Below are positions 31,703 to 40,071 of a stretch of DNA of 44,092 nt, piece by piece. The position numbers and the translations under genes were made by a program. This stretch comes from CALAMD01 sp035301345. Its GTDB lineage: Bacteria; Bacillota; Bacilli; Bacillales; Amphibacillaceae. The number at the start of each line of letters is the position of its first letter. Within the stretch, counting starts at the first letter, position 1. Location: assembly GCA_035301345.1 (NCBI GenBank), contig DATGUM010000015.1, forward strand, positions 1 to 44,092. Reading direction: 5' to 3'. The notes below the pieces were generated by a model. It had not been told where the DNA came from, made no database searches, and worked only from the letters and a program-made list of their open reading frames with translations.

Positions 31703-33967
31703 ATGTTAAATCATGCGATTGTTTTAAAAGGTTTACAGGAAAATAATTTAAAAAATATTCATTTAACGATTCCGAAAGGGAAAATTGTTGCGTTTACTGG
31801 CGTTTCAGGTTCGGGAAAGAGTTCCGTCGTTTTTGATACGATTGCGACAGAGAGTAACCGGCAAATGACGTTAAATTATTCACAATATCTTCGAAATCAG
31901 ATGCCGCGTTATGAGCGGCCACGCGCTGATGAGATGAAACATTTAAGTCCTGTGATCGTTATCGAGCAGAAGGCTATTCGGACGAATAATCGATCAACCG
32001 TAGGAACGTATATGGATATTCACCCACTCCTTCGCTTACTTTTTTCGCGCATAGGTATGCCGCAAATAGAAGAGGCGATCGACTTTTCAAGTCAAAGTGC
32101 GTTCGGAAAATGTCCGACGTGCAACGGGTACGGAGAAGTGATTACACCAGATGTGAACCGATTAATTGATTTCAATCAATCACTCGCAGACTATGCGGTA
32201 CAATTTAAGCCACTTTCGCCCGCAGGTTGGCAAGGCCGTTGGATGATTACAGGTGGCCTATTTGATCCGCATAAAAAAATAAAAGATTTTTCAGCAGCAG
32301 AAAAAGCACTGCTTATTGATGGACCTCCAGCAGATGAGAAAGTATTCGCACCATTTCATACGAAAAATGGCCCTCAGCCACACGAATGGGACGGACTTAT
32401 TCCGCGATTTACGAGGTTGTATATTAATCGTGACATTTCTAAATTGAGACAAGTGTCTGAAGAAGACGTTCTACAGATGACGATTAAAAAGAATTGTGAA
32501 ACGTGTGAAGGGTCAGGATTAAGTCCAGAAGTGCTTGCGAGTAAGATTAATGGTTTAAATATTGCACAATGTGATCAGCTTCAGTTAGATAAACTACGCG
32601 AACAGTTAGAAAATATCACAGATCCGTTAGGTACACGAATAGTTGAGCAAATGATTCCAAAAATTAATCAATTGATTGAGCTTGGATTAAGCTATCTTCA
32701 TTTAGCCCGTCCGATGAATACGTTATCTGGAGGAGAAGCACAACGTGTGAAAATTGCTCGTCACTTAGGAAGTAGTTTGAACCAATTAATCTATATTTTT
32801 GATGAACCAACAGCAGGTTTACACGAAGCAGAAATTCCGATGTTACTACATATGATGAATCGTTTAAAAGAAAACGATAATACTGTTTTAGTCGTGGAAC
32901 ATAATGAATCTGTCATTGAAAACGCTGATGAAGTGATTGAGCTTGGGCCAGGAGCAGGTGCGCTCGGTGGGGAAGTTGTTTTTCAAGGGCCACCCCATCA
33001 ACTCAATGACTCTCTTGCGCGAACGATGATTAACTCAAGCATCGAAATGAAGCGAGACGTACGTGAAGCGGTTGACTTTTTTACATTAGAACACGTGACT
33101 CGTCATCATTTAAAAAATATTTCAATCAATATTCCGAAACACGTGCTCGTTTCAGTATGTGGTGTATCTGGTTCGGGAAAAAGTACGCTTATGCTAGATG
33201 TGTTTTTAGAAAATAACCCCGAAGCTATATGGGTCAGTCAAGAACCTATTGGTATATCAAGTCGCTCAACAATCGCTACGTATATGGGGATCATGGATGA
33301 TATAAGACGCATAATGGCAAAGGAAACGAATGAATCGCCAGGATTGTTTAGTTTTAATTCAATTGGAGCGTGTTCTTTCTGTGGAGGCAAGGGCGAAATG
33401 AAGCCAGACGTCGCATTTGCAGACCCTGTCACGATGACGTGTGAATCGTGTCACGGTTTACGTTATTCAAAAGAGGCGCTTTCTCATACGTACAAAGGAT
33501 TAACAATTGCTGATATTCTTCAGTTAACGATTCAAGAAGCACAGACATACTTTTCTTCTGAAAAAATAAAACGCCAACTCACGATGTTAACAGACGTTGG
33601 GATGGATTATTTAACACTCGGACAAACGACGAGTACGTTAAGTGGTGGAGAACTACAACGATTAAAATTAGCGAGTCATTTGCAACAGGAAGGGAACGTT
33701 TACGTACTTGATGAGCCTTCACTCGGTTTGCATCGAAAGGATAAAGAGCAGTTGCTAAAGCTTTTTGAAACGCTTGTTGAACAAGGTAATTCAGTCATCA
33801 TTATTGAACATGACCTTGCTTTTATCGCACGAAGTGACTGGGTCATTGAACTCGGTCCAACAGGTGGTATAGAAGGTGGGTACGTCTTATTTGAAGGGAA
33901 ACCGCAACAATTACTGACAGCAGACACACCGACAGCTCGTGTGTTAAACGTCGCTCTGAATAAATGA
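31703..33967 (+). CDS. UvrA-like ABC ATPase (UvrA paralog)
   Basis: The 754-aa protein carries two UvrA-type ATPase halves: Walker A GVSGSGKS at 33-40 and again at 487-494, signatures LSGGEAQRVKIA (341) and LSGGELQRLKLA (646), and Walker B IYIFDEPTAGLHEAE and VYVLDEPSLGLHRKD. CxxC pairs (CPTCNGYGE, CETCEGSG, CSFCGGKGE, CESCHGLR) are the zinc modules. True UvrA is about 950 aa; the shortness here fits the paralog group lacking the UvrB-binding domain, known from antibiotic-resistance and self-protection genes. It follows two membrane protein genes; role not shown. Confidence 0.88.
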   Translation: MLNHAIVLKGLQENNLKNIHLTIPKGKIVAFTGVSGSGKSSVVFDTIATESNRQMTLNYSQYLRNQMPRYERPRADEMKHLSPVIVIEQKAIRTNNRSTVGTYMDIHPLLRLLFSRIGMPQIEEAIDFSSQSAFGKCPTCNGYGEVITPDVNRLIDFNQSLADYAVQFKPLSPAGWQGRWMITGGLFDPHKKIKDFSAAEKALLIDGPPADEKVFAPFHTKNGPQPHEWDGLIPRFTRLYINRDISKLRQVSEEDVLQMTIKKNCETCEGSGLSPEVLASKINGLNIAQCDQLQLDKLREQLENITDPLGTRIVEQMIPKINQLIELGLSYLHLARPMNTLSGGEAQRVKIARHLGSSLNQLIYIFDEPTAGLHEAEIPMLLHMMNRLKENDNTVLVVEHNESVIENADEVIELGPGAGALGGEVVFQGPPHQLNDSLARTMINSSIEMKRDVREAVDFFTLEHVTRHHLKNISINIPKHVLVSVCGVSGSGKSTLMLDVFLENNPEAIWVSQEPIGISSRSTIATYMGIMDDIRRIMAKETNESPGLFSFNSIGACSFCGGKGEMKPDVAFADPVTMTCESCHGLRYSKEALSHTYKGLTIADILQLTIQEAQTYFSSEKIKRQLTMLTDVGMDYLTLGQTTSTLSGGELQRLKLASHLQQEGNVYVLDEPSLGLHRKDKEQLLKLFETLVEQGNSVIIIEHDLAFIARSDWVIELGPTGGIEGGYVLFEGKPQQLLTADTPTARVLNVALNK

Positions 33968-33984
33968 TAAAAGGAGTTTTGTTA

Positions 33985-35247
33985 ATGGATTGCAGAATAA
34001 AAGAAATGATTGAACAGACAAAAACAGCATTTGGTTTAGAACATTATTATTTAAAATCGTATACGATAAATCGCGATGTGAATCATTTTCAAGAGATGAT
34101 TTATACGCTATCAATGGAATGGTTTCCAGAGGGTGTAGAAGCAATAGAAGAAGACGTGAATCCGCCTGGCACAGCTGTGATTGAATTAAATATACATACG
34201 CATGAATATGTGAGTGCTATTTTTGTCATGGAGAAAACGTATGCTGAGCATGGCATTCAGTTTTCTGGTGACATGAAAGCATCCGTTATTCAGTGGGTTG
34301 AACGAGAGACAGGACTGACGTATAACGACCATTTTCAATTGCTGAAAGAAGCAGGCAACGCGTATGCGTTCGCGTGTGTTTATGAAGGTGTCAAACTATC
34401 GCCACTCATGATGATAGAAGTTAAACATGATGAACAAGGGCGATTAACATTCTTTTCGGCGAACTATTCGGCAGACGCTTTTAAAAAGGTGAAAAAAGAA
34501 GCGTATACACTAACACTTTCGAGGGTGGAACATCTAGTAAAAGAACAAGTGAAACTCATTCATATGCCATTGTTTGAGGAAGAGCGTATCATTCCTATGT
34601 ATGCGGCGGAAGAAATATATGTCACGAATGAAACGCTAAGTAAAGTACCGATCAATTTTCTCGATCGTCCGTACGTATCTATGAAAGAAAAGATGACTTA
34701 TGAACAAATAGAACATAATGAATTTATGCGTCAACCACTTGATTTCACAGAAACTTTAACGGTTGACCAAGCGTTCTCATTAGAATCTAGCCGTGAAATA
34801 TTACCAATTATTCTAACAGAGCAGGAAAAGTGCCAAGTAGCTGTTAAAAATTGTTTACAAAAAGAGTACCCAAATGAATCTGGTCAGTGGTTACTTAAGA
34901 CATTGCACCGCGACAAAGACTATATCATTGCGACGCTTCGGCTTATAAATGAGGAAGAGCCACTCATATGGAAAAGAAAGCTAACAGTTATTATCGACGG
35001 AAAAACGTACGAACCAATAAATATTGTCGATAATCAGATGATGTTAGAGACATTCGCTTCATTTGCGAAGCCAAAACCTGTTACAATTAATGAAGAAGCG
35101 GCGTATAACAAGCTTTATAGTCGATTAATATTTGAACCAGTGTATGTTTATGATTTCACGAAAGAACAGTATATTTTATGCGGTAAAATTGATTGTCATT
35201 ATAGTGTACATGCACAGACAGGAGAAGTTATGTCGTTAGATGATTGA
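33985..35247 (+). CDS. Unknown protein with YcdB/PepSY-like repeats
   Basis: The 420-aa protein has no signal peptide and no membrane helix. Two parts show the pattern of a strand pair joined by a D-x-x-G or T-x-G turn (IELNIHTHEYVSAIFVME; LMMIEVKHDEQGRLTFFSAN; CHYSVHAQTGEVMSLDD), which recalls PepSY or YcdB/YcdC domains, though those are mostly extracytosolic. The start ATG at 33985 follows AAAGGAG by 9 bases; an ATG at 33964 overlaps the UvrA-like gene and precedes that site. Function unknown. Confidence 0.65.
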   Translation: MDCRIKEMIEQTKTAFGLEHYYLKSYTINRDVNHFQEMIYTLSMEWFPEGVEAIEEDVNPPGTAVIELNIHTHEYVSAIFVMEKTYAEHGIQFSGDMKASVIQWVERETGLTYNDHFQLLKEAGNAYAFACVYEGVKLSPLMMIEVKHDEQGRLTFFSANYSADAFKKVKKEAYTLTLSRVEHLVKEQVKLIHMPLFEEERIIPMYAAEEIYVTNETLSKVPINFLDRPYVSMKEKMTYEQIEHNEFMRQPLDFTETLTVDQAFSLESSREILPIILTEQEKCQVAVKNCLQKEYPNESGQWLLKTLHRDKDYIIATLRLINEEEPLIWKRKLTVIIDGKTYEPINIVDNQMMLETFASFAKPKPVTINEEAAYNKLYSRLIFEPVYVYDFTKEQYILCGKIDCHYSVHAQTGEVMSLDD

Positions 35248-35265
35248 TAAAGGAGTGTTGAGTGA

Positions 35266-36021
35266 ATGAATGTTCAAACGTATTTAACGAGAATAAAAGT
35301 CGATGACCCTGTAGACGTAGATTTTGAGTCGTTAGCTCGTTTACAAAATAATCACGTATTAATCATCCCATTTGAAAATTTGGACGTCATGAATGGCGTT
35401 CATATTCCGCTTAATATTGAAACGTATTATAACAAAGTTGTTCATCATCAGCGTGGCGGATTTTGTTATGAGTTGAACGGACTGTTTCATTCGCTGTTAA
35501 AAGCGTTAGGTTTTGATAATACACTTATTGGCTGTACCGTGAATACGGGGAATGGGTGGGGAAATGAGGAGAGTCACGCATCGCAAATCGTTTATCTCGA
35601 TCAGCCATACGTAGTTGACGTTGGCTTTGGTGATTCAGCACGTATTCCGTTACCTTTAAACGGTGACTCGCAAGCGGATATTAGTGGTAATTTCCGCGTG
35701 ATAAAACGTGATGACGGTTATTATCATAAACAAAAAGAAGTGGATGGTAAGTGGCAAACGAAATTTCGCTTCTTACATGAACCGAGAGAGTTAGCAGACT
35801 TTGCTGAAGCGTGTCACTATGCACAGACTTCTCCAAACTCCCACTTTACGCAAAGACGTTTAGTGACGCTAGCAACACGTACAGGCCGAGAAACATTATC
35901 TGCAAATACATTAACAACGACGAAAGACGATGTGAAAACGAAGCGAGAAATTGCTGAAAGTGATATTGATGACGTCTTGAAAAATATTTTCGGCATCATT
36001 GTAGAAACAGATGAAAAGTAG
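35266..36021 (+). CDS. nat: Arylamine N-acetyltransferase
   Basis: NAT transfers acetyl from acetyl-CoA to arylamines or hydrazines. The Cys-His-Asp triad is visible: Cys67 in RGGFCYELNGLF, His104 in ESHASQIVYL, and Asp118 in VVDVGFGD. The N-terminus HVLIIPFENLDV is typical. 251 aa, similar to Bacillus NATs. AAAGGAGTG precedes the ATG 18 bases after the upstream gene, so it is probably the last gene of the run; a terminator follows. Confidence 0.92.
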   Translation: MNVQTYLTRIKVDDPVDVDFESLARLQNNHVLIIPFENLDVMNGVHIPLNIETYYNKVVHHQRGGFCYELNGLFHSLLKALGFDNTLIGCTVNTGNGWGNEESHASQIVYLDQPYVVDVGFGDSARIPLPLNGDSQADISGNFRVIKRDDGYYHKQKEVDGKWQTKFRFLHEPRELADFAEACHYAQTSPNSHFTQRRLVTLATRTGRETLSANTLTTTKDDVKTKREIAESDIDDVLKNIFGIIVETDEK

Positions 36022-36030
36022 AAAAACGAG

Positions 36031-36082
36031 CGAAAGAAACATTTTGTCAGTAGGAGACGAAATATTTCTTTCTCTTTTTTTG
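36031..36082 (+). terminator. Terminator after nat
   Basis: GAAAGAAA (36032-36039) pairs with TTTCTTTC (36065-36072), inner ATTT/AAAT and GTC/GAC stems support it, and TCTTTTTTTG follows. The convergent cstB-like gene ends 67 bases further on. Confidence 0.8.
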
Positions 36083-36148
36083 AAGTCTTATTGAACGGAC
36101 GATAATTGCCAGGATGCGTAAGGCACTTTTTTATAAAAGAACTGTTAA

Positions 36149-37510
36149 TTAGTTGAGCGCTGCAGAAATTCCGTTATACCCAGAAGAGACATTGAAAACA
36201 TTCGTATAACCGAGTTTTCTTAATACACTCATAGCTATAGCAGAACGTACACCTGACTGGCAATGCACGAAAATATTGTCATCTTTGGCAAACGGGATAT
36301 GACTATTTTGTAAGTGCCCGTAATGAATGTGTGTCGCATTTTCTAAATGCCCGTCATTATATTCTGCTGTCGTTCGCACGTCTAAAATATTTTTGTCTGT
36401 ATAATTTTGAACGAATGATTCGGGCGAAACACTTTCGTAACTGTCATTAACGTACGAATCTACCTGATCACTCGGTACGATAAGTTGTAAGTCATCATAG
36501 CCAATGGATGCTAAATCCTTTTGCAATTGCACGGCGTGTGCTGGATCAGTGATAACAGTCATTGGCGCGTCATAATCGATGAACCAACCGATAAACTGTA
36601 AAAATTTACTATTGTAAGGAATGTTAATCGATCCTTTGATAAAGCCTTTACAAAACGTCTCTCTATCACGTAAATCAAACACTTGGCCAACGAGCTCAGT
36701 AGGTGTTCCTACCTCAATATCTTTCACTTCAAAGCGAGGCAAGCCGGTTTTGTTCACCTGCTTCATTTGGGCAAAGTAAAGTGGCGGCTCAGGCTGATCA
36801 CTCGTTAGTTCTTTCACGAAGGCATCTTTATTAGTGATTTGAAACGCCCAGTTATTATGTCGTTCATACCCTAACGTTGATAGAGGGACAGCGCCTAATG
36901 ACTTTCCACACGCACTACCTGCTCCGTGACCTGGCCATACTTGAATGAAATCAGGTAAGTCTGCTAACTTCTGTAAAGAAGCAAACATATCATTTGCACC
37001 AATTTCAGTCGTTCCAGCCATATGAGCAGCCTCTTCTAATAAATCCGGACGCCCGATATCACCGACAAAGACGAAATCACCTGTAAAAATACCCATTGGC
37101 ACAGAACTCTCACCGCCATGATCTGTTAAAAGGAATGAGATACTCTCAGGGGTATGTCCTGGTGTATGAATCACTTTCAATTCAACATTTCCAACGTGAA
37201 TCGAATCTCCTTCTGTTAAAAACGTCGTATTAGCTGGTACGTTTTCATAAGTCCAATCGTCGCCACCTTCATCAGAGACGAATACTTTTGCGTCAAAACG
37301 CTTCGCTACATCTCGCAGACCTGATGCGAAATCTGCATGAATGTGCGTTTCAGCGACATGGGTAATTGTTAACCCTTCTCTACTCGCAACTGCTTCGTAA
37401 TCATCTAATATGCGCGCAGGGTCAATAATAATTGCTTCATTTGTCTTTTGACACCCGACCATATATGACGTTTGCGCTAAGTTTTGGTCGTAAAATTGTT
37501 CGAAAAACAT
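36149..37510 (-). CDS. cstB: CstB-type persulfide dioxygenase-rhodanese fusion
   Basis: The 453-aa protein joins an ETHE1-like metallo-beta-lactamase domain, a middle rhodanese-like domain and a C-terminal rhodanese. Iron ligands of persulfide dioxygenase are visible: THIHAD (His56, His58), HTPGH (His119) and FTGD (Asp145). Cys201 (GSACGK) equals the second functional cysteine of S. aureus CstB. The middle domain lacks the catalytic loop cysteine; the last has it (HCQSGVRS, Cys417). CstB turns persulfides into thiosulfate in sulfide detoxification. An AGGAGG precedes the ATG, and a rhodanese gene lies directly upstream. Confidence 0.93.
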   Translation of the reverse strand: MFFEQFYDQNLAQTSYMVGCQKTNEAIIIDPARILDDYEAVASREGLTITHVAETHIHADFASGLRDVAKRFDAKVFVSDEGGDDWTYENVPANTTFLTEGDSIHVGNVELKVIHTPGHTPESISFLLTDHGGESSVPMGIFTGDFVFVGDIGRPDLLEEAAHMAGTTEIGANDMFASLQKLADLPDFIQVWPGHGAGSACGKSLGAVPLSTLGYERHNNWAFQITNKDAFVKELTSDQPEPPLYFAQMKQVNKTGLPRFEVKDIEVGTPTELVGQVFDLRDRETFCKGFIKGSINIPYNSKFLQFIGWFIDYDAPMTVITDPAHAVQLQKDLASIGYDDLQLIVPSDQVDSYVNDSYESVSPESFVQNYTDKNILDVRTTAEYNDGHLENATHIHYGHLQNSHIPFAKDDNIFVHCQSGVRSAIAMSVLRKLGYTNVFNVSSGYNGISAALN

Positions 37511-37585
37511 CTGAATTCCTCCTGTTTTTATATTAATAAATTTAAGTGACTATGTGCTACGTTCTGGATGAATGATGCGACTCAT

Positions 37586-37891
37586 TTAAACGTCACGATG
37601 TGCACCTGTGTAAGCGGAGAATCCTCCGTCTAAATTAACTGCATCGTATCCCCGTGCATTTAATATGTTTGCAGCTATTTGGCTTCTTCCGCCACTATGG
37701 CAATAAACGTAGACTGTCTCATCTTTTGGAATATCACTTAGTCGTTCTTCCATTTGATTCACTGAAATGTGCTTACTATTTTTCAAATGACCGGATGCAT
37801 ATTCAAACGATTCACGTACATCTAATAGAAAAACATTTGCCTCTATTAGCTCATCAATTTCATTAATATGCATGTTTTTATTCGTTTTCAT
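37586..37891 (-). CDS. Single-domain rhodanese (sulfurtransferase)
   Basis: The 101-aa reading from 37891 (MKTNKNMHINEID) covers a complete rhodanese fold with FLLDVRESFEYASGHL and the active-site loop YCHSGGRSQIA. It likely carries persulfide sulfur for the CstB-like enzyme encoded 75 bases on. The start is uncertain: an ATG at 37933 adds 14 residues but has no ribosome binding site and may precede the transcription start; the ATG at 37891 has AAAGGA 13 bases away. Order and function match cst/yrk-type sulfide loci. Confidence 0.88.
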   Translation of the reverse strand: MKTNKNMHINEIDELIEANVFLLDVRESFEYASGHLKNSKHISVNQMEERLSDIPKDETVYVYCHSGGRSQIAANILNARGYDAVNLDGGFSAYTGAHRDV

Positions 37892-37957
37892 CTTCGTATA
37901 ATCATCCTTTTTCTTAATGTCTATATCTATCATATACTAAAAAAGTAGAAAAGTAAA

Positions 37958-37974
37958 ATACTATAGGGGGGTAT
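37958..37974. promoter_or_regulatory. CsoR/CstR-like operator before the rhodanese-cstB genes
   Basis: On the minus strand the sequence reads ATACCCCCCTATAGTAT, with ATAC/GTAT ends and a C-tract, the general form of sites for the CsoR family, which includes the persulfide sensor CstR that controls cst genes in staphylococci. It includes a possible -10 box TATAGT (37960-37965). No csoR or cstR gene is within the window. Confidence 0.55.
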
Positions 37975-37983
37975 AATAAAAAG

Positions 37984-38031
37984 AAGAAAAAAGTGCTTAT
38001 ATTTGTATGAATGGCACAAACATAAGCACGT
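37984..38031 (-). terminator. Terminator of the minus-strand SDR gene
   Basis: In the minus sense GTGCTTATGTTTGT pairs with ACAAATATAAGCAC (one mismatch), followed by TTTTTTCTTC. Confidence 0.88.
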
Positions 38032-38036
38032 AAAAT

Positions 38037-38777
38037 TTATTGCGCAAAAAGCCCGCCATCTATGACGAATTCTGCACCTGTTGAATAGCTTGATTCGTCT
38101 GATGCTAAGTAAAGAACGAGATTCGTCACTTCTTCAGGTTTTGCTGTTCGTTGCATTGGAATAGAACTAGCAATTTGTTCTAGTAATTCTTCCATTTCTT
38201 CATTCATCGTCATTGGGGTTTCAATAATGCCAGGGTGAACAGAGTTTGCCCGAATGCCGAACTGTCCGAGTTCTAGCGCTGCAGATTTAGTCATGCCCCT
38301 AACAGCGAACTTGGAAGCGACGTAAGCAATTTGTTCTGGCCCAGCGATTAGCCCTGATAGTGATGATATATTAACAATAGACCCATTTTTTGCTTTTTTC
38401 ATTGAAGGAATGATTGCTTTCATTCCGAGGAAAACAGCGACTTGATTAATATCAATGACTTTTCGATAGTCTGCTTCACTCGTATCTTCGATTAAGTTAG
38501 TTGGTGCGATTCCAGCGTTATTAACGAGAATATTAACGGGTCCAAAAGCTTCTTCGGTTTTCCTGACAACATTTTCCCACTGCTCTTCACTCGTCACGTC
38601 GTGCTCAATAAATTTAGCATTATTACCAAGTTCCTTCTCAAGCGCCTGTCCTTCATCAACGAGTATGTCTGTGAAAACGACTTTCGCTCCTTCTTGAACA
38701 AACCTTCTTGCGTGAGAAGCACCCATTCCCCGTGATCCACCAGTGATAATTGCAACCTTATCTTTTAGCCGACCCAT
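38037..38777 (-). CDS. Short-chain dehydrogenase/reductase (SDR)
   Basis: The 246-aa classical SDR has TGGSRGMG (12-19), Asp37 in FTDILV (NAD preference), NNAG, the serine in NISSLSG, Tyr152 and Lys156 in YVASK, and PGIIETPM. It resembles 3alpha/20beta-hydroxysteroid or glucose-1-dehydrogenase-like SDRs, so the substrate is open. AGGAGGAAT precedes the ATG. It stands divergent from a TetR gene and has a palindrome in its promoter, so it is probably the regulated target. Confidence 0.88.
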   Translation of the reverse strand: MGRLKDKVAIITGGSRGMGASHARRFVQEGAKVVFTDILVDEGQALEKELGNNAKFIEHDVTSEEQWENVVRKTEEAFGPVNILVNNAGIAPTNLIEDTSEADYRKVIDINQVAVFLGMKAIIPSMKKAKNGSIVNISSLSGLIAGPEQIAYVASKFAVRGMTKSAALELGQFGIRANSVHPGIIETPMTMNEEMEELLEQIASSIPMQRTAKPEEVTNLVLYLASDESSYSTGAEFVIDGGLFAQ

Positions 38778-38799
38778 TAAAATTCCTCCTTATTTTTAT

Positions 38800-38817
38800 T
38801 AGACAACATAGTGTCTA
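38800..38817. promoter_or_regulatory. Candidate TetR operator
   Basis: TAGACAACATAGTGTCTA is a perfect six-base inverted repeat with a six-base centre, 18 bases in all, as is usual for TetR-family sites. It covers the predicted start of transcription of the SDR gene and lies between the SDR and the TetR gene. Confidence 0.6.
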
Positions 38818-38823
38818 TAATCT

Positions 38824-38852
38824 ATTATAAAAGGTAATGAAAGTTGTTGCAA
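38824..38852 (-). promoter_or_regulatory. Sigma-A promoter for the SDR gene
   Basis: On the minus strand TTGCAA (38852-38847) and TATAAT (38829-38824) are separated by 17 bases. Transcription would start near 38816, within the palindrome. Confidence 0.75.
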
Positions 38853-38899
38853 TCATCAGAATATTCAAGTCTGTTGCATAGAAGACACATTGAGAAAGA

Positions 38900-39490
38900 A
38901 TGATGATAAAGATGGGTGAAATGATGAAGAAAAAGGAAGATCCACGTGTGATACGAACGAGAAATCTTTTAATGACTGCTTTAACCGACCTTATTCAAGA
39001 GGGCAGATACGAAGAAATATCCGTCAGTTTAATTGTTAGAAATGCAGGTGTTAATCGTTCGACATTTTATCTTCACTTTTTAGATAAAGAAGATATTATT
39101 GAGAAGCTAGAAAGTCATATATTAACGGAACTTAAAACAGCTTTATATTATCCGAATTATCATTATTCTAAAGCATTACGAGCATTTAAAAAAGACGGAA
39201 CACCTATAAAATCAGTGATAGCATTATTTCAACACATAAATAAATATAAGCAACTTTATAAATATTTATTGAGAATCAATACATTTCATGCGAAATTCAT
39301 TGAAACGATCAAAAACGAAGTGTTAAAATTTCATAGTAAACCGTGGGAAGCTATTTATATGGCGAGTGGTATTACTGGCGTCATTACACGCTGGGTAGAA
39401 AATGAGCATGGCGAATCCGTTGAAAATATGGGGCTGTTATTAACGAATGTGATTTTATTTCCGTTAGGAGCTTTTAATGAAGATATTTAA
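38900..39490 (+). CDS. TetR/AcrR family regulator
   Basis: The N-terminal helix-turn-helix spans roughly residues 18-65 (RNLLMTALTDLIQEGRYEEI, SLIVRNAGVNRSTFYLHFLDKEDI), the TetR pattern. The all-helical C-terminal part (FQHINKYKQLYKYLLRINTFH, ITGVITRWVENEHGES) fits the common TetR_C group seen in YfiR/DhaS-like regulators. Several in-frame ATGs (38900, 38903, 38912, 38921, 38924) are possible, none with a strong ribosome binding site, so the start is uncertain. It probably represses the divergent SDR and perhaps the genes downstream of itself. Confidence 0.85.
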   Translation: MMIKMGEMMKKKEDPRVIRTRNLLMTALTDLIQEGRYEEISVSLIVRNAGVNRSTFYLHFLDKEDIIEKLESHILTELKTALYYPNYHYSKALRAFKKDGTPIKSVIALFQHINKYKQLYKYLLRINTFHAKFIETIKNEVLKFHSKPWEAIYMASGITGVITRWVENEHGESVENMGLLLTNVILFPLGAFNEDI

Positions 39491-39526
39491 TCGCTATGAA
39501 TGACTAATGATAAGAAAGGGATACAT

Positions 39527-39862
39527 ATGATACATGATTTACTCCCAATCTATAGAAAAGAAGAAATTTACACGATTTTTTATGATGAAGATGAAGACAC
39601 GTTTTATACGTTAGGTCATAGGAAGAAATCTTTCGGTGGTATGTATAGTGCAATAATCGGTACATATTTATTTGCTTGGTTGCTCGATGTATTATACGTA
39701 GGACAGGCACATGTTATGTATGATGTTGTGATTGCTGTTATATGTATCATCATCACGTATCATGTGACGAAAAAGTTTTATAATAATTATTATTTGCATG
39801 AAACGAAGCGGGAAACTATTCTTTATGAACAGACGATTCCTTCGTATGCAAGGAAGGTTTGA
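39527..39862 (+). CDS. Small membrane protein with two helices, unknown
   Basis: The 111-aa protein starts at 39527, 6 bases after AAAGGGA; an ATG at 39500 precedes that site. A hydrophilic N-terminus (YRKEEIYTIFYDEDEDTFYTLG) resembles small cytosolic beta units in other Bacillus membrane proteins, then two helices (about 46-66, 70-88) and a basic tail. No family is recognised. Its stop overlaps the start of the next gene by four bases. Confidence 0.65.
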   Translation: MIHDLLPIYRKEEIYTIFYDEDEDTFYTLGHRKKSFGGMYSAIIGTYLFAWLLDVLYVGQAHVMYDVVIAVICIIITYHVTKKFYNNYYLHETKRETILYEQTIPSYARKV

Positions 39863-40071
39863 AACAATTAAAAAAAGAATGTATAATCGCAATTATTTCC
39901 GCACCCATTAGTTTGCTGTTTTTCATTATTTTTTTCGTGACGAGTGAGATACGTGCACTAATGATTGCGATGATTTGTTTAGCGATTTTAATGATGTTAG
40001 TTCTGATGAAACCATTGAAACGACGAAAGAAATTACGACATATGTTGCAACAGGAAGGAATGTCTAAATGA
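39859..40071 (+). CDS. Small membrane protein, unknown
   Basis: The 70-aa protein starts at a TTG overlapping the upstream stop (TTTGA), behind AAGGAAGG, whose spacing is tight. Two hydrophobic helices (about 8-28 and 33-50) are followed by a strongly basic tail (KPLKRRKKLRH). The stop overlaps the ATG of the M23 lipoprotein gene, so translation looks coupled through three genes. Confidence 0.6.
   Translation: MKQLKKECIIAIISAPISLLFFIIFFVTSEIRALMIAMICLAILMMLVLMKPLKRRKKLRHMLQQEGMSK

Noticed and set aside
31703..33967. Calling this the repair protein UvrA
   Set aside because: It is about 200 residues shorter than true UvrA and lies outside a uvrBA operon; a paralog is the better reading.
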